Positions 1 to 5,866 of a DNA stretch of 8,161 nt are shown in pieces. This DNA comes from Jiangellaceae bacterium (GTDB lineage Bacteria; Actinomycetota; Actinomycetes; Jiangellales; Jiangellaceae), in assembly GCA_030146385.1 (NCBI GenBank), contig JASLBX010000389.1, positions 1 through 8,161 of the forward strand. The letters are read 5' to 3'. The notes under the pieces were generated by a model, which was given only the letters and a program-made list of their open reading frames with translations, searched no databases and was not told the DNA's origin. How positions within the stretch are numbered: the stretch's first letter is position 1; each line of letters starts with the position of its first letter. Made by a program: the position numbers and the translations under genes.

Positions 1-105
1 GCCAGGGCTGGCGTGCGACGCTGTGGACAGCGTGGCCGGGTGGCTGGGTTTTCGCCCCAGGGAAATCCCCAGGATCCGCGACTACTGGGGCCCTACTATG
101 GCCGC

Positions 106-277
106 ATGCTCGTGGGGCGCGAGGTCGAGATCGCGCACCTTGCCGCGGTGGTCCAAGCAGCGCGGGCCGGACAGTCGGATGTTGCGGTGCTCAAGGGCCA
201 CCCGGTATCGGTAAGACGGCGTTGCTCGAGCATCTTGCCCGGACAAGCGAGGGTGTGCGGCTGGTTACCGGCAAATC
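106..277 (+). pseudogene. LuxR/LAL-type regulator, N-terminal ATPase remnant (frameshifted and truncated)
   Basis: From ATG 106 the frame reads MLVGREVEIAHLAAVVQAAR and so on. This is the usual opening of LuxR-family (LAL/MalT-like) or AAA-type ATPase regulators: an 'LxGREaEl' start followed by a P-loop. The frame reaches LKG (codons 190-198) and then loses register. One base earlier, from 198, the sequence gives PPGIGKTALLEHLARTSEGV, a perfect Walker A (GxxGxGKT, with the first G from codon 196-198). A single-base deletion in the GGCCA stretch at about 196-200 therefore split the gene inside its ATP-binding motif. The second frame stays regulator-like only to about 272 and then meets DrrA-like sequence. 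No sensor, TPR or HTH part is present, whereas intact family members usually run to about 900 residues. A TACTAT hexamer at 94-99 sits 6 nt before the ATG. The frameshift could be a sequencing error, but the truncation could not. Confidence 0.7.
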
Positions 278-628
278 CGTACGCCGGAGGGTCTCAAACG
301 CCGCATCGGCAATGAGCGGCTCGAGATCGTGGCGGCCGAAGCGGACGACCTGCCTGCCGTAACGGAGGTCGCGGCCAAGGTGGCTGGGGACACCCAGCCG
401 GTCGTGGACGAGCAGGCGCTGACCGTGGCGGTGCCTGTGCCCGACGGCGTGCAAGCCTTGATCGACTTTGCGGCCGAGCTCAGCTTGCGCGGCATCAGCG
501 TGGCCGACCTCGGGCGGCGGCGTCCCACCCTCGACGAGGCCTTCCTCCAGCTCACCGGCACTACTCCAACTCGCGAGAAGGAGATCGCGCCGCTCGCCGT
601 CCGCCAGTACCAGCGGCTGAGCCGATAG
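278..628 (+). pseudogene. DrrA-family ABC transporter ATPase, C-terminal remnant
   Basis: In the frame ending at TAG 626-628, the sequence from about 278 reads RTPEGLKRRIGNERLEIVAA, continues with a moderately conserved accessory region, and ends in RRRPTLDEAFLQLTGTT. This is the typical C-terminus of daunorubicin-resistance (DrrA)-type drug-export ATPases: the 'GTPxELKxxIG' segment after the nucleotide-binding domain, and the terminal 'PTLDExFLxLTG' motif. The nucleotide-binding domain itself (Walker A, signature, Walker B) is absent, so only about 115 of roughly 320 residues remain and the product cannot be an ATPase. It has no start of its own beyond an internal GTG at 329. No DrrB-type permease follows; the next gene is unrelated. 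The fragment abuts the LuxR remnant in a different frame, which points to a deletion that joined two neighbouring genes. Confidence 0.8.
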
Positions 629-653
629 CTCGAGCAAACGGGGCAACCTCCAC

Positions 654-718
654 GTTGATCTGGGCGTCATACGGGTATAGCGCGCACAGACACGCGGCAA
701 ATGTCCGTGATCAACCGG
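654..718. repeat. Probable degraded copy of the palindromic repeat at 7301-7392
   Basis: The stretch begins GTTGATC and ends CGTGATCAACCGG. The last 13 bases (706-718) are identical to the end of the palindrome at 7380-7392, and GTTGATC is identical to its start. Between them, 661-672 (TGGGCGTCATAC) matches the inner stem TGGGTGCCGTAC of the intact element at 9 of 12 positions. It is also partly self-complementary with 675-686. It looks like an element that lost about 16 nt of each outer arm. It lies in the otherwise empty 118-nt gap between the DrrA remnant and the LCP gene. Confidence 0.45.
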
Positions 719-732
719 GGTGGGAGGACGGA

Positions 733-747
733 TAGACTGATCCACGA
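733..747 (+). promoter_or_regulatory. Leaderless-type -10 element for the LCP gene
   Basis: TAGACT (733-738) fits the actinobacterial -10 consensus TANNNT and lies 8 nt before the ATG at 747, so transcription would begin at or next to the start codon. No good -35 is visible. A GGGAGG lies at 722-727, which is too far from the ATG (about 19 nt) to be a convincing ribosome binding site. Confidence 0.5.
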
Positions 748-2255
748 TGGGCGATGACGACGGCGGGCGACACGGCTACGGGCGATACCTGGGCCTGGTG
801 ACACTCGGCGCGCTGGTGCCGGGTGTGGGTTTGATCGCGTCCGGCCGCCGAGTGGCCGGCTGGATCGTCATCGGTGTGTGGGTCGGGCTGTTGGCCGGGA
901 TACTGATCGGTGTCCTGCGCGGCGGCAAAATGGGCTTGCTGGCAATCGGGTCGAGCCAGTCGACGCTCAGGGTAGTGGGAATCGTCCTGCTGGCCATCGC
1001 CGCAGTGTGGCTCGTATCCGCAGTGACCAGCCTGTACCTGCTGCAGCACCCGTCCCTCACTCGCTTCGAGCTGTTCTCCGGCGCTGTCGCGGTGATCGCC
1101 GTCATGTCCCTGGTGCTGGCGCCGCTGGTGACGCTGGCCAGCCACAGCCGCACACAGACCCGGCTCATCGACCGCGTGTTCGCCTCTGACGACCAGATGA
1201 GCCTGTCTGGACCCACTGAGGCACCTGACGTCGCAGACCCGTGGGCCGGCCGCCCGACGGTCAATGTCCTGCTGCTCGGCGGCGACGGCGGGGTGGGCAG
1301 GGACGGCATCCGTCCAGACACGCTCATCCTGGCCAGCGTCGACACCGCCACCGGGCGGACCGTCCTGCTGTCGCTTCCGCGCAACCTCCAACGCGTTCCG
1401 TTCCCAGAGGACAGCCCCCTCCACGAGCTGTACCCGCAGGGCTTCACCGGGCCGGGTGATCGCAGCGGGTGGCTGCTGAACGCGATCTACCAGAATGTGC
1501 CGGCGATGCATCCCGACGTATTCGCTGACTCGTCCTTCCCCGGCGCGGACGCCACCAAGTGGGCGGTCGAGGGCGCTCTCGGGCTCGACGTCGACTACTT
1601 CGTGCTCGTGAACCTCGAGGGGTTCCAGGAGATCGTGGACGCCCTCGGCGGCATCACCATCGACGTCCACTACCGCGTTCCGCGGGGCAGCAAGCTGGAC
1701 GAGCGGACCGGCCGGTGCACAGAGCCGCGGGACTGGATCGAGCCGGGCTTGAACCAGCAGCTGGACGGCGCTCGCGCGCTCTGGTACGCCCGCGCCCGGT
1801 GCGGCCCGCCGCCCGTCACCGACGACTACAACCGGATGGAGCGGCAGCGTTGTGTCATCGGCGCGATCATCGACGAGGCGCGTCCGATGACCCTGCTGCG
1901 CCACTTCCGCCGTGTCGCCGGGGCCCTCGAAGACGTCTTTATCACGGACATACCCCAGACGCTCCTGCCGGCGTTCGCCGAGCTGGCGACGCGGGTCCAG
2001 GGCTCGACCGTGTCGAGCCTGACGTTCACGGACGACGTGATCGTCCCGCACGATCCCGACTATGAGCTACTTCATGAGCTCACTGCCGACGCGATCGAAG
2101 CTCCTGCACCTGCGGTAGAGGAAGCGACCGAGGTCGCCGACCCGCCCGCCACCGGCTCGCCGGAGTCCAGCCCATCGCCGCCCGACGACAGCGAATCGGA
2201 CGAGGGCGACGACGCCTCCGAACCCCAGCCCGAGTCGCTCGACGCCGTGTGCTAA
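747..2255 (+). CDS. LCP (LytR-CpsA-Psr) family cell-wall polymer ligase, four-TM form
   Basis: The 502-residue protein belongs to the LCP family, whose members transfer undecaprenyl-linked glycopolymers (teichoic acid, arabinogalactan, capsule) onto peptidoglycan outside the membrane. Four hydrophobic segments are visible at about residues 16-32, 37-57, 74-98 and 110-132; most LCP proteins have one. The catalytic domain spans about 171-430: VNVLLLGGDGG, RPDTLILASVD (190-200), LSLPRNL (209-215, with the conserved Arg), NAIY, then VDYFVLVNLEGFQEIVDALG (282-301), LDGARALWYARAR (339-351) and DDYNRMERQR (359-368 region). The paired arginines of YARAR and the DY.RMERQ motif are family landmarks that bind the lipid pyrophosphate. 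Cys324, Cys352 and Cys369 lie in the external domain and could form a disulfide. A disordered acidic Ser/Pro tail (about 452-499) replaces the LytR_C domain of some relatives. The target polymer is unknown. The start is supported by the TAGACT element. The gene is convergent with the next one, 14 nt apart. Confidence 0.93.
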   Translation: MGDDDGGRHGYGRYLGLVTLGALVPGVGLIASGRRVAGWIVIGVWVGLLAGILIGVLRGGKMGLLAIGSSQSTLRVVGIVLLAIAAVWLVSAVTSLYLLQHPSLTRFELFSGAVAVIAVMSLVLAPLVTLASHSRTQTRLIDRVFASDDQMSLSGPTEAPDVADPWAGRPTVNVLLLGGDGGVGRDGIRPDTLILASVDTATGRTVLLSLPRNLQRVPFPEDSPLHELYPQGFTGPGDRSGWLLNAIYQNVPAMHPDVFADSSFPGADATKWAVEGALGLDVDYFVLVNLEGFQEIVDALGGITIDVHYRVPRGSKLDERTGRCTEPRDWIEPGLNQQLDGARALWYARARCGPPPVTDDYNRMERQRCVIGAIIDEARPMTLLRHFRRVAGALEDVFITDIPQTLLPAFAELATRVQGSTVSSLTFTDDVIVPHDPDYELLHELTADAIEAPAPAVEEATEVADPPATGSPESSPSPPDDSESDEGDDASEPQPESLDAVC

Positions 2256-2269
2256 TGCCCTGCACGCTG

Positions 2270-4651
2270 TCAGCTGGCCGACGCCTCCACGTCCGCCACG
2301 CCGCTGATGCGGTGGACCGCGAACGATCGCGTCTCGCCAGACCGATGATCGAACGCGGCCAGCCATCCGGCCTCCAGCCGGATCGGGTCTACGATCCGCT
2401 CGCTCGTCACGCCGTGATGGTCGACGTAACCGATCCATATGGTGGTGCCCCGCTCGATGGCCCGGCGGATCTCGGCCAGCGTCTGTGCCGATGCGCTTCG
2501 TCCCAGCCGGTTCGGCGTTGCCCCGGTTGGACGACCCGCTGTTGAGCGATCACCAGCGCGGACCGCCCGGATGGCGGCGGTGAGCGTGGACTCGTCGGGG
2601 ATCGGACGCTCGGCGAGCAGGGGCGCGGGCGGCGGCCGGTCGGCGGCGCGCCGGGCCTCCGCCTGGGTCGTGACGACTGCCCCGTCCGGGCCTTCGGCGG
2701 CCGGGGCGAATCCCATGCCGCGTAAGCGCTCCAGCAAAGTGGAAGGCCCCAGAGACGACGCCAGAACGGTCGGCGCGATGCGACGCAGGCCAAGGGCGGC
2801 GGCTCGCGGATCGGCCACGATCTCGGCAAGCACCGCTTGGTCGTCACAGCGGACGAAGCTCGCCGCCGCACCGACTAGCAGCAGGCCGTGGCGGCGCGCC
2901 ACGTCGTCGACCAGGTACGTGAGCGGTTGCGGTATCGGCGTCCGGGAGATCCGGCCCAGGAACTCGTGAATCTCCGCGGCGGTCCGGCCTCCGTCCAGTG
3001 CGCGGCGTACCGAATCCGGCGTGAAGCGGTGGACGGTCGCGCCGCCGCGGCTCTCCACCTCGGCCAGCACGGACAGCTCACGAGCAAGGTCCGACCGCAG
3101 CGGCCCAGGAGCGATGGCCGTCAGGTCCGCCTGGATGAGCACGTGGTCGAGCGGTGTGGGCAGGACCGCGGCGAGCCCTGCCGTGGCCACCTTGCGTGCC
3201 GCATCGGCCGGGCGCCCGTCGAGCAGGGGACGGACGTACGACGCCAGCGCCCCATGGCCCGTGACCCCGAGCAGTTCGGCCTCGCGGAGCGTCCACCGGG
3301 CGATGTCGTCGCGCAGCTTGCCGCCCCGGCGCGGCCGTCGCCAGCGAACGATCTCGAGGACGTCCGTGGGTTCGGGCGCAGTACCCTGCGGCGATGCGGC
3401 CAGCGCGTCGAGCACCAACCGCCGTACCTCCGGTGCGAGTGGACGGTCCAGCTCGTGACCCAGCGGCGGGATCGGCCGGTCGCGCTCATCGCGGCCGCCG
3501 ACGAGCCCGGGCACCCGGCTGGTCGTGAGCCACGCCATCACCAGGTGGGTCCACCGCGCGGCCGGCCCGTCGCGGAGCCACGCGTCGTATTGCGGAGTCG
3601 GCAGCCAGACGGGATCGATCTCCGTGCTCGCTACGAGGAGCCCGGCGGCGTAGGCCACCTCGACGAGCAGCGCAGCGTCGGCCTCGTCCACGTCGAGCGA
3701 CTGGGGCAACCGTCGCAGCTCGCGGACCCCAAGGCCGCCGGTCCGGAGCACGGCCGCGGGTTCGTGACCCCAGGTGTCCAGCAGGGTCTCGACCCGGCGG
3801 ACAGCGTCGAACGCGCCGGCGCCCCCCAGCTGATCGACCCGGTCGGCGTCCCGTGCAGTGCTGGTCGGCTCCGGGGGCTCTGGGCGCACGTCCGGTCGCA
3901 GGACACCGCCTCGGACGAGCAGGCCCACCTCACGTGGCAGTACGACCGTCGAATCCTCGGTGGGCATGACGAGACCGCGAGCGAGCAGTTCCTCGACAGG
4001 GGTCCGGGCGGTGGCACGCTTGACCGGCCGGTGCGCGTGCTCGACCCTCCCGGACGGTGGCCCGGCCGACAGCGTGTGCAGAGCGTCCAACGCCTCCGGG
4101 CTGACCTCGTCGACCAGCGTTGCGAGCCGTGCGCCGATCTCGTCGGCGAGCCGGTGGGCGTCGGTGGCCGCGGATTCGATCCCGAGATCCTCCGCCAGGC
4201 TGGTCCGCCGAGCTGGGGGCTGGTGATTCAGCAGTTGGGCGAGCGGCGGCCCGAGACCCGCCGGGTACGGCCCGAGCACCTCGTGGACAGTGCGGACGAG
4301 CCGCACCGACCGATCTGGTCCCCACACGAGCGCTTGGATGCGTAGCGTCTCGAGTGCACGCTTGATCGGCGCCTGCGGCACCGCGAGCAATGAACGGATC
4401 GCTGCCGGGCTACTCGGCTCGGAAAGTACGGCGAGGGCCTCGACGACATGCAGCGTGAACCGGTCCAGCCGGTCGAGCGCCCGGACTACCGACGCCCGAG
4501 TCGTCGCGCGGGAGGCCACCTGGCCCACGTCCGCAGGGATGGGTGTGAGCAGATCGGGACGGGCGCGCAGGAGCGCAGCCAACTCGGCATCGGAACGGGC
4601 GCGCAGATCATCAGCGAGGCTGCGCGGCGCCGCGGCGGTGAGCGTCCCCAT
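2270..4651 (-). CDS. Helicase-C-terminal (XPB/Ssl2-like) and WYL domain protein
   Basis: The 793-residue protein resembles the actinobacterial 'helicase-associated domain' family, whose mycobacterial member (Rv0862c type) sits beside an XPB helicase. The N-terminal third is helical and winged-helix-like (SLADDLRARSDAELAALLRA, 11-30; DRLDRFTLHVVEAL, 60-73). A Helicase_C_3-type domain lies at about 495-595, starting at PTPLDHVLIQADLTAIAPGP and followed by ELSVLAEVESRGGATVHRFT. The C-terminus (723-785) resembles a WYL module: LAEIRRAIERGTTIWIGYVD, IVDPIRLEAGWLAAFDHRSG, and RSFAVHRISGV. WYL domains are ligand- or nucleic-acid-sensing modules. There is no Walker A or DEAD-type motor, so it is probably an accessory or sensor in DNA repair or regulation rather than a helicase; this is inference from the domains. 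ATG 4651 is supported by a leaderless -10 element. No XPB gene is within the window. Confidence 0.85.
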   Translation of the reverse strand: MGTLTAAAPRSLADDLRARSDAELAALLRARPDLLTPIPADVGQVASRATTRASVVRALDRLDRFTLHVVEALAVLSEPSSPAAIRSLLAVPQAPIKRALETLRIQALVWGPDRSVRLVRTVHEVLGPYPAGLGPPLAQLLNHQPPARRTSLAEDLGIESAATDAHRLADEIGARLATLVDEVSPEALDALHTLSAGPPSGRVEHAHRPVKRATARTPVEELLARGLVMPTEDSTVVLPREVGLLVRGGVLRPDVRPEPPEPTSTARDADRVDQLGGAGAFDAVRRVETLLDTWGHEPAAVLRTGGLGVRELRRLPQSLDVDEADAALLVEVAYAAGLLVASTEIDPVWLPTPQYDAWLRDGPAARWTHLVMAWLTTSRVPGLVGGRDERDRPIPPLGHELDRPLAPEVRRLVLDALAASPQGTAPEPTDVLEIVRWRRPRRGGKLRDDIARWTLREAELLGVTGHGALASYVRPLLDGRPADAARKVATAGLAAVLPTPLDHVLIQADLTAIAPGPLRSDLARELSVLAEVESRGGATVHRFTPDSVRRALDGGRTAAEIHEFLGRISRTPIPQPLTYLVDDVARRHGLLLVGAAASFVRCDDQAVLAEIVADPRAAALGLRRIAPTVLASSLGPSTLLERLRGMGFAPAAEGPDGAVVTTQAEARRAADRPPPAPLLAERPIPDESTLTAAIRAVRAGDRSTAGRPTGATPNRLGRSASAQTLAEIRRAIERGTTIWIGYVDHHGVTSERIVDPIRLEAGWLAAFDHRSGETRSFAVHRISGVADVEASAS

Positions 4652-4664
4652 TCGTCCTACGCTA
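4651..4664 (-). promoter_or_regulatory. Leaderless-type -10 element for the helicase-C/WYL gene
   Basis: On the minus strand TAGCGT (4664 to 4659) is followed by exactly 7 nt and then the ATG at 4651-4649. This is the spacing expected when the A of the start codon is the first transcribed base. The AGGA between them lies only 3 nt from the ATG, too close to serve as a normal Shine-Dalgarno. Confidence 0.5.
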
Positions 4665-4703
4665 CGGCGCGGCCGACCCTCATGCGTCCCTAGGCGGGCG
4701 GCG

Positions 4704-4862
4704 TTACAGCTTCCGGAGGCGGGCGATCAGCTCGCTGGCCCGGCGGGACGCATCGCGGCGGGCAGCATCGCCGCCAGCCCGCACGTCATCTTTGCCGGTT
4801 GCGTCGGACTCGTGCTCTTCGGCGTCCTTGGTGGCCTGCTTGCGCCGTCGTTCGAGCGTCAC
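4704..4862 (-). CDS. Small charged hypothetical protein, 52 aa
   Basis: The reading frame runs from GTG (4862-4860) to TAA (4706-4704) on the minus strand. It encodes a very hydrophilic, probably helical peptide, starting MTLERRRKQATKDAEEHE and ending RRASELIARLRKL. Support for coding: about 80% of third positions are G or C, the frame fills most of an otherwise gene-free 309-nt gap, and this GTG is the only usable start between the upstream in-frame stop and the coding body. TAGCCT lies 8 nt before it. It has no membrane segment, cysteine or recognisable domain, and I cannot assign a function. It lies 52 nt upstream of the helicase-C/WYL gene on the same strand and could be read through into it, although that gene seems to have its own promoter. 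A chance ORF cannot be ruled out. Confidence 0.55.
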   Translation of the reverse strand: MTLERRRKQATKDAEEHESDATGKDDVRAGGDAARRDASRRASELIARLRKL

Positions 4863-4876
4863 GCCAGAAAAGGCTA
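4862..4876 (-). promoter_or_regulatory. Leaderless-type -10 element for the 52-aa ORF
   Basis: Minus-strand TAGCCT (4876 to 4871) lies 8 nt before the GTG at 4862. It has the same form and spacing as the elements ahead of the LCP, helicase-C/WYL and HAD-LarE genes. An AGGAG also occurs upstream on this strand, but about 18 nt from the GTG, so it is a poor ribosome binding site. Confidence 0.4.
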
Positions 4877-4945
4877 CCCGCTCCTGCCGACCGTGGTGTC
4901 CTTCTTGAGATCGAAACGTCGATCTTTAGGCACTGCTGTGATTCC

Positions 4946-4951
4946 GGGGGA
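4946..4951 (+). promoter_or_regulatory. Ribosome binding site deciding the LLM oxidoreductase start
   Basis: The purine run GGGGGA lies 9 nt before GTG 4961. With the onset of family similarity, it selects this GTG over the longer in-frame extension to 4799. Unlike its neighbours, this gene has no TANNNT hexamer 7-8 nt before its start, so it probably has a leadered transcript. Confidence 0.5.
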
Positions 4952-4960
4952 TACTTGACC

Positions 4961-5827
4961 GTGCGATACGGACTCAAGCTCTCTCAGAAAGCGCCCATTG
5001 AGGAGTACCGGGCGGTGTGGCGGATCGCCGACGAAGCCGGCTTCGACTCGGTGTGGAACATGGACCATTTCGCCGCACTCGGGGGCGATCCCACCGCTGA
5101 CATCTTCGAGGCCTGGACGCTGCTCGGCGCCATGGCCGAGGCGACCGAGCGCGTTCGCATCGGGTGCAACGTAACCGGCAATACCTACCGGCATCCGGCA
5201 GTGCTGGCGAAGATGGCGGTGACGGCCGACCACGTGTCCGGCGGTCGGCTCGAGTTCGGTCTCGGCGCGGCCTGGGCAGAGAACGAGCACACCATGCTCG
5301 GCCTGGAGTTCGGGACAGTCGGAGACCGGATGGACCGGCTGGAGGAGGCGTGCCAGATCGTCCGCTCCCTGTGGACCGAGCCGCGGACCACGTTCCACGG
5401 CCGCCACTACCGCCTCACTGAAGCGATTGCCGAACCCAAGCCGGTGCAGCGGCCGTACCCCCCGATCTGGATCGGTGGTCGCGGGCGCAATCGGACGCTC
5501 CGCATCGCAGCGCAGTATGCCGATGTGTGGAACTGCCCAGGAGGGCCGGCCGACGAGCTAGCCGATCTGTCGCGCGTGCTGGACGAGCATTGCGCGGCGG
5601 TCGACCGGGATCCGGATGAGATTCGCCGGACCGTACAAGTCCGCCTGCCCGACTCGTCCGGGCCGGACAGCCACCCGGCTGATGAGGTGGAATCCGTGCT
5701 GTCCACGGTCGAGGAGTACGCGGCGGTCGGCGTGGACGAAGTGATCCTCATCGTGATCGGCGGGGCCGCCGAAGCGCAAGCAGAGCGAGCCGCCGCGCTG
5801 CTGCCCAAGCTGCGTTCGATCGGCTGA
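4961..5827 (+). CDS. LLM-class F420-dependent oxidoreductase
   Basis: The 288-residue protein is a luciferase-like (bacterial luciferase/MerF420 TIM-barrel) oxidoreductase of the coenzyme F420 type common in actinomycetes (TIGR03560-like). Landmarks are the N-terminal strand RYGLKLSQ (2-9), EAGFDSVWNMDHF (25-37), TERVRIGCNVTGNTYRHPAV (62-81), then LAKMAVTADHVSGGRLEFGL (82-101) with GAAW, EACQIVRSLWTE (129-140), and the substrate/phosphate region PKPVQRPYPPIWIGGRGRNR (159-178). Length and motif order match the family, and the protein looks intact. I chose GTG 4961 because the family homology begins right there and GGGGGA (4946-4951) sits about 9 nt upstream. The frame stays open back to 4799, but that extension is arginine-rich and unlike the family. 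The substrate cannot be predicted. It is followed after 38 nt by the HAD-LarE gene on the same strand. Confidence 0.9.
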   Translation: MRYGLKLSQKAPIEEYRAVWRIADEAGFDSVWNMDHFAALGGDPTADIFEAWTLLGAMAEATERVRIGCNVTGNTYRHPAVLAKMAVTADHVSGGRLEFGLGAAWAENEHTMLGLEFGTVGDRMDRLEEACQIVRSLWTEPRTTFHGRHYRLTEAIAEPKPVQRPYPPIWIGGRGRNRTLRIAAQYADVWNCPGGPADELADLSRVLDEHCAAVDRDPDEIRRTVQVRLPDSSGPDSHPADEVESVLSTVEEYAAVGVDEVILIVIGGAAEAQAERAAALLPKLRSIG

Positions 5828-5852
5828 CGTCAGGGCGCGATCCAGCCGCCGG

Positions 5853-5866
5853 TAGGCTCGAAGGCA
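5853..5866 (+). promoter_or_regulatory. Leaderless-type -10 element for the HAD-LarE gene
   Basis: TAGGCT (5853-5858) is followed by exactly 7 nt and then the ATG at 5866. The only purine-rich stretch (GAAGG) almost touches the ATG, so leaderless initiation is more likely than a Shine-Dalgarno. No clear -35 lies at 16-19 nt. The element falls in the 38-nt gap after the LLM gene, so transcription could also come from upstream. Confidence 0.5.

Noticed and set aside
23..214. Frame-2 peptide near the left edge (reads DSVAGWLGFRPREIPRIRDY)
   Set aside because: The first ~30 codons look protein-like and could be the tail of an unknown fragment, but no family is recognisable, there is no clear start, and from 106 on it overlaps the recognisable LuxR remnant.
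711..2051. Long minus-strand ORF (446 codons) opposite the LCP gene
   Set aside because: It is a shadow ORF typical of high-GC DNA. Its product is low-complexity (rich in His, Arg, Gln, Asp) and the plus strand carries clear LCP motifs.
2256..2269. Terminator between the convergent LCP and helicase-C/WYL genes
   Set aside because: The 14-nt gap holds no stem-loop or T-run. Any termination signal would have to lie inside the coding ends and I could not see one.
2888..4345. Plus-strand ORF (485 codons) opposite the helicase-C/WYL gene
   Set aside because: It is an antisense shadow of a well-supported gene, with no recognisable domain and a biased Arg/Gly/Pro composition.
4799..4960. In-frame N-terminal extension of the LLM oxidoreductase
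   Set aside because: The extra 54 residues are arginine-rich and unlike the family, and the homology begins exactly at GTG 4961, which has an RBS. The stretch overlaps the opposite-strand 52-aa ORF and the divergent promoter region.
5824..5833. 10-bp palindrome CTGACGTCAG at the end of the LLM gene
   Set aside because: Several 10-bp palindromes are expected by chance in 8 kb. It overlaps the stop codon and has no second copy suggesting an operator.
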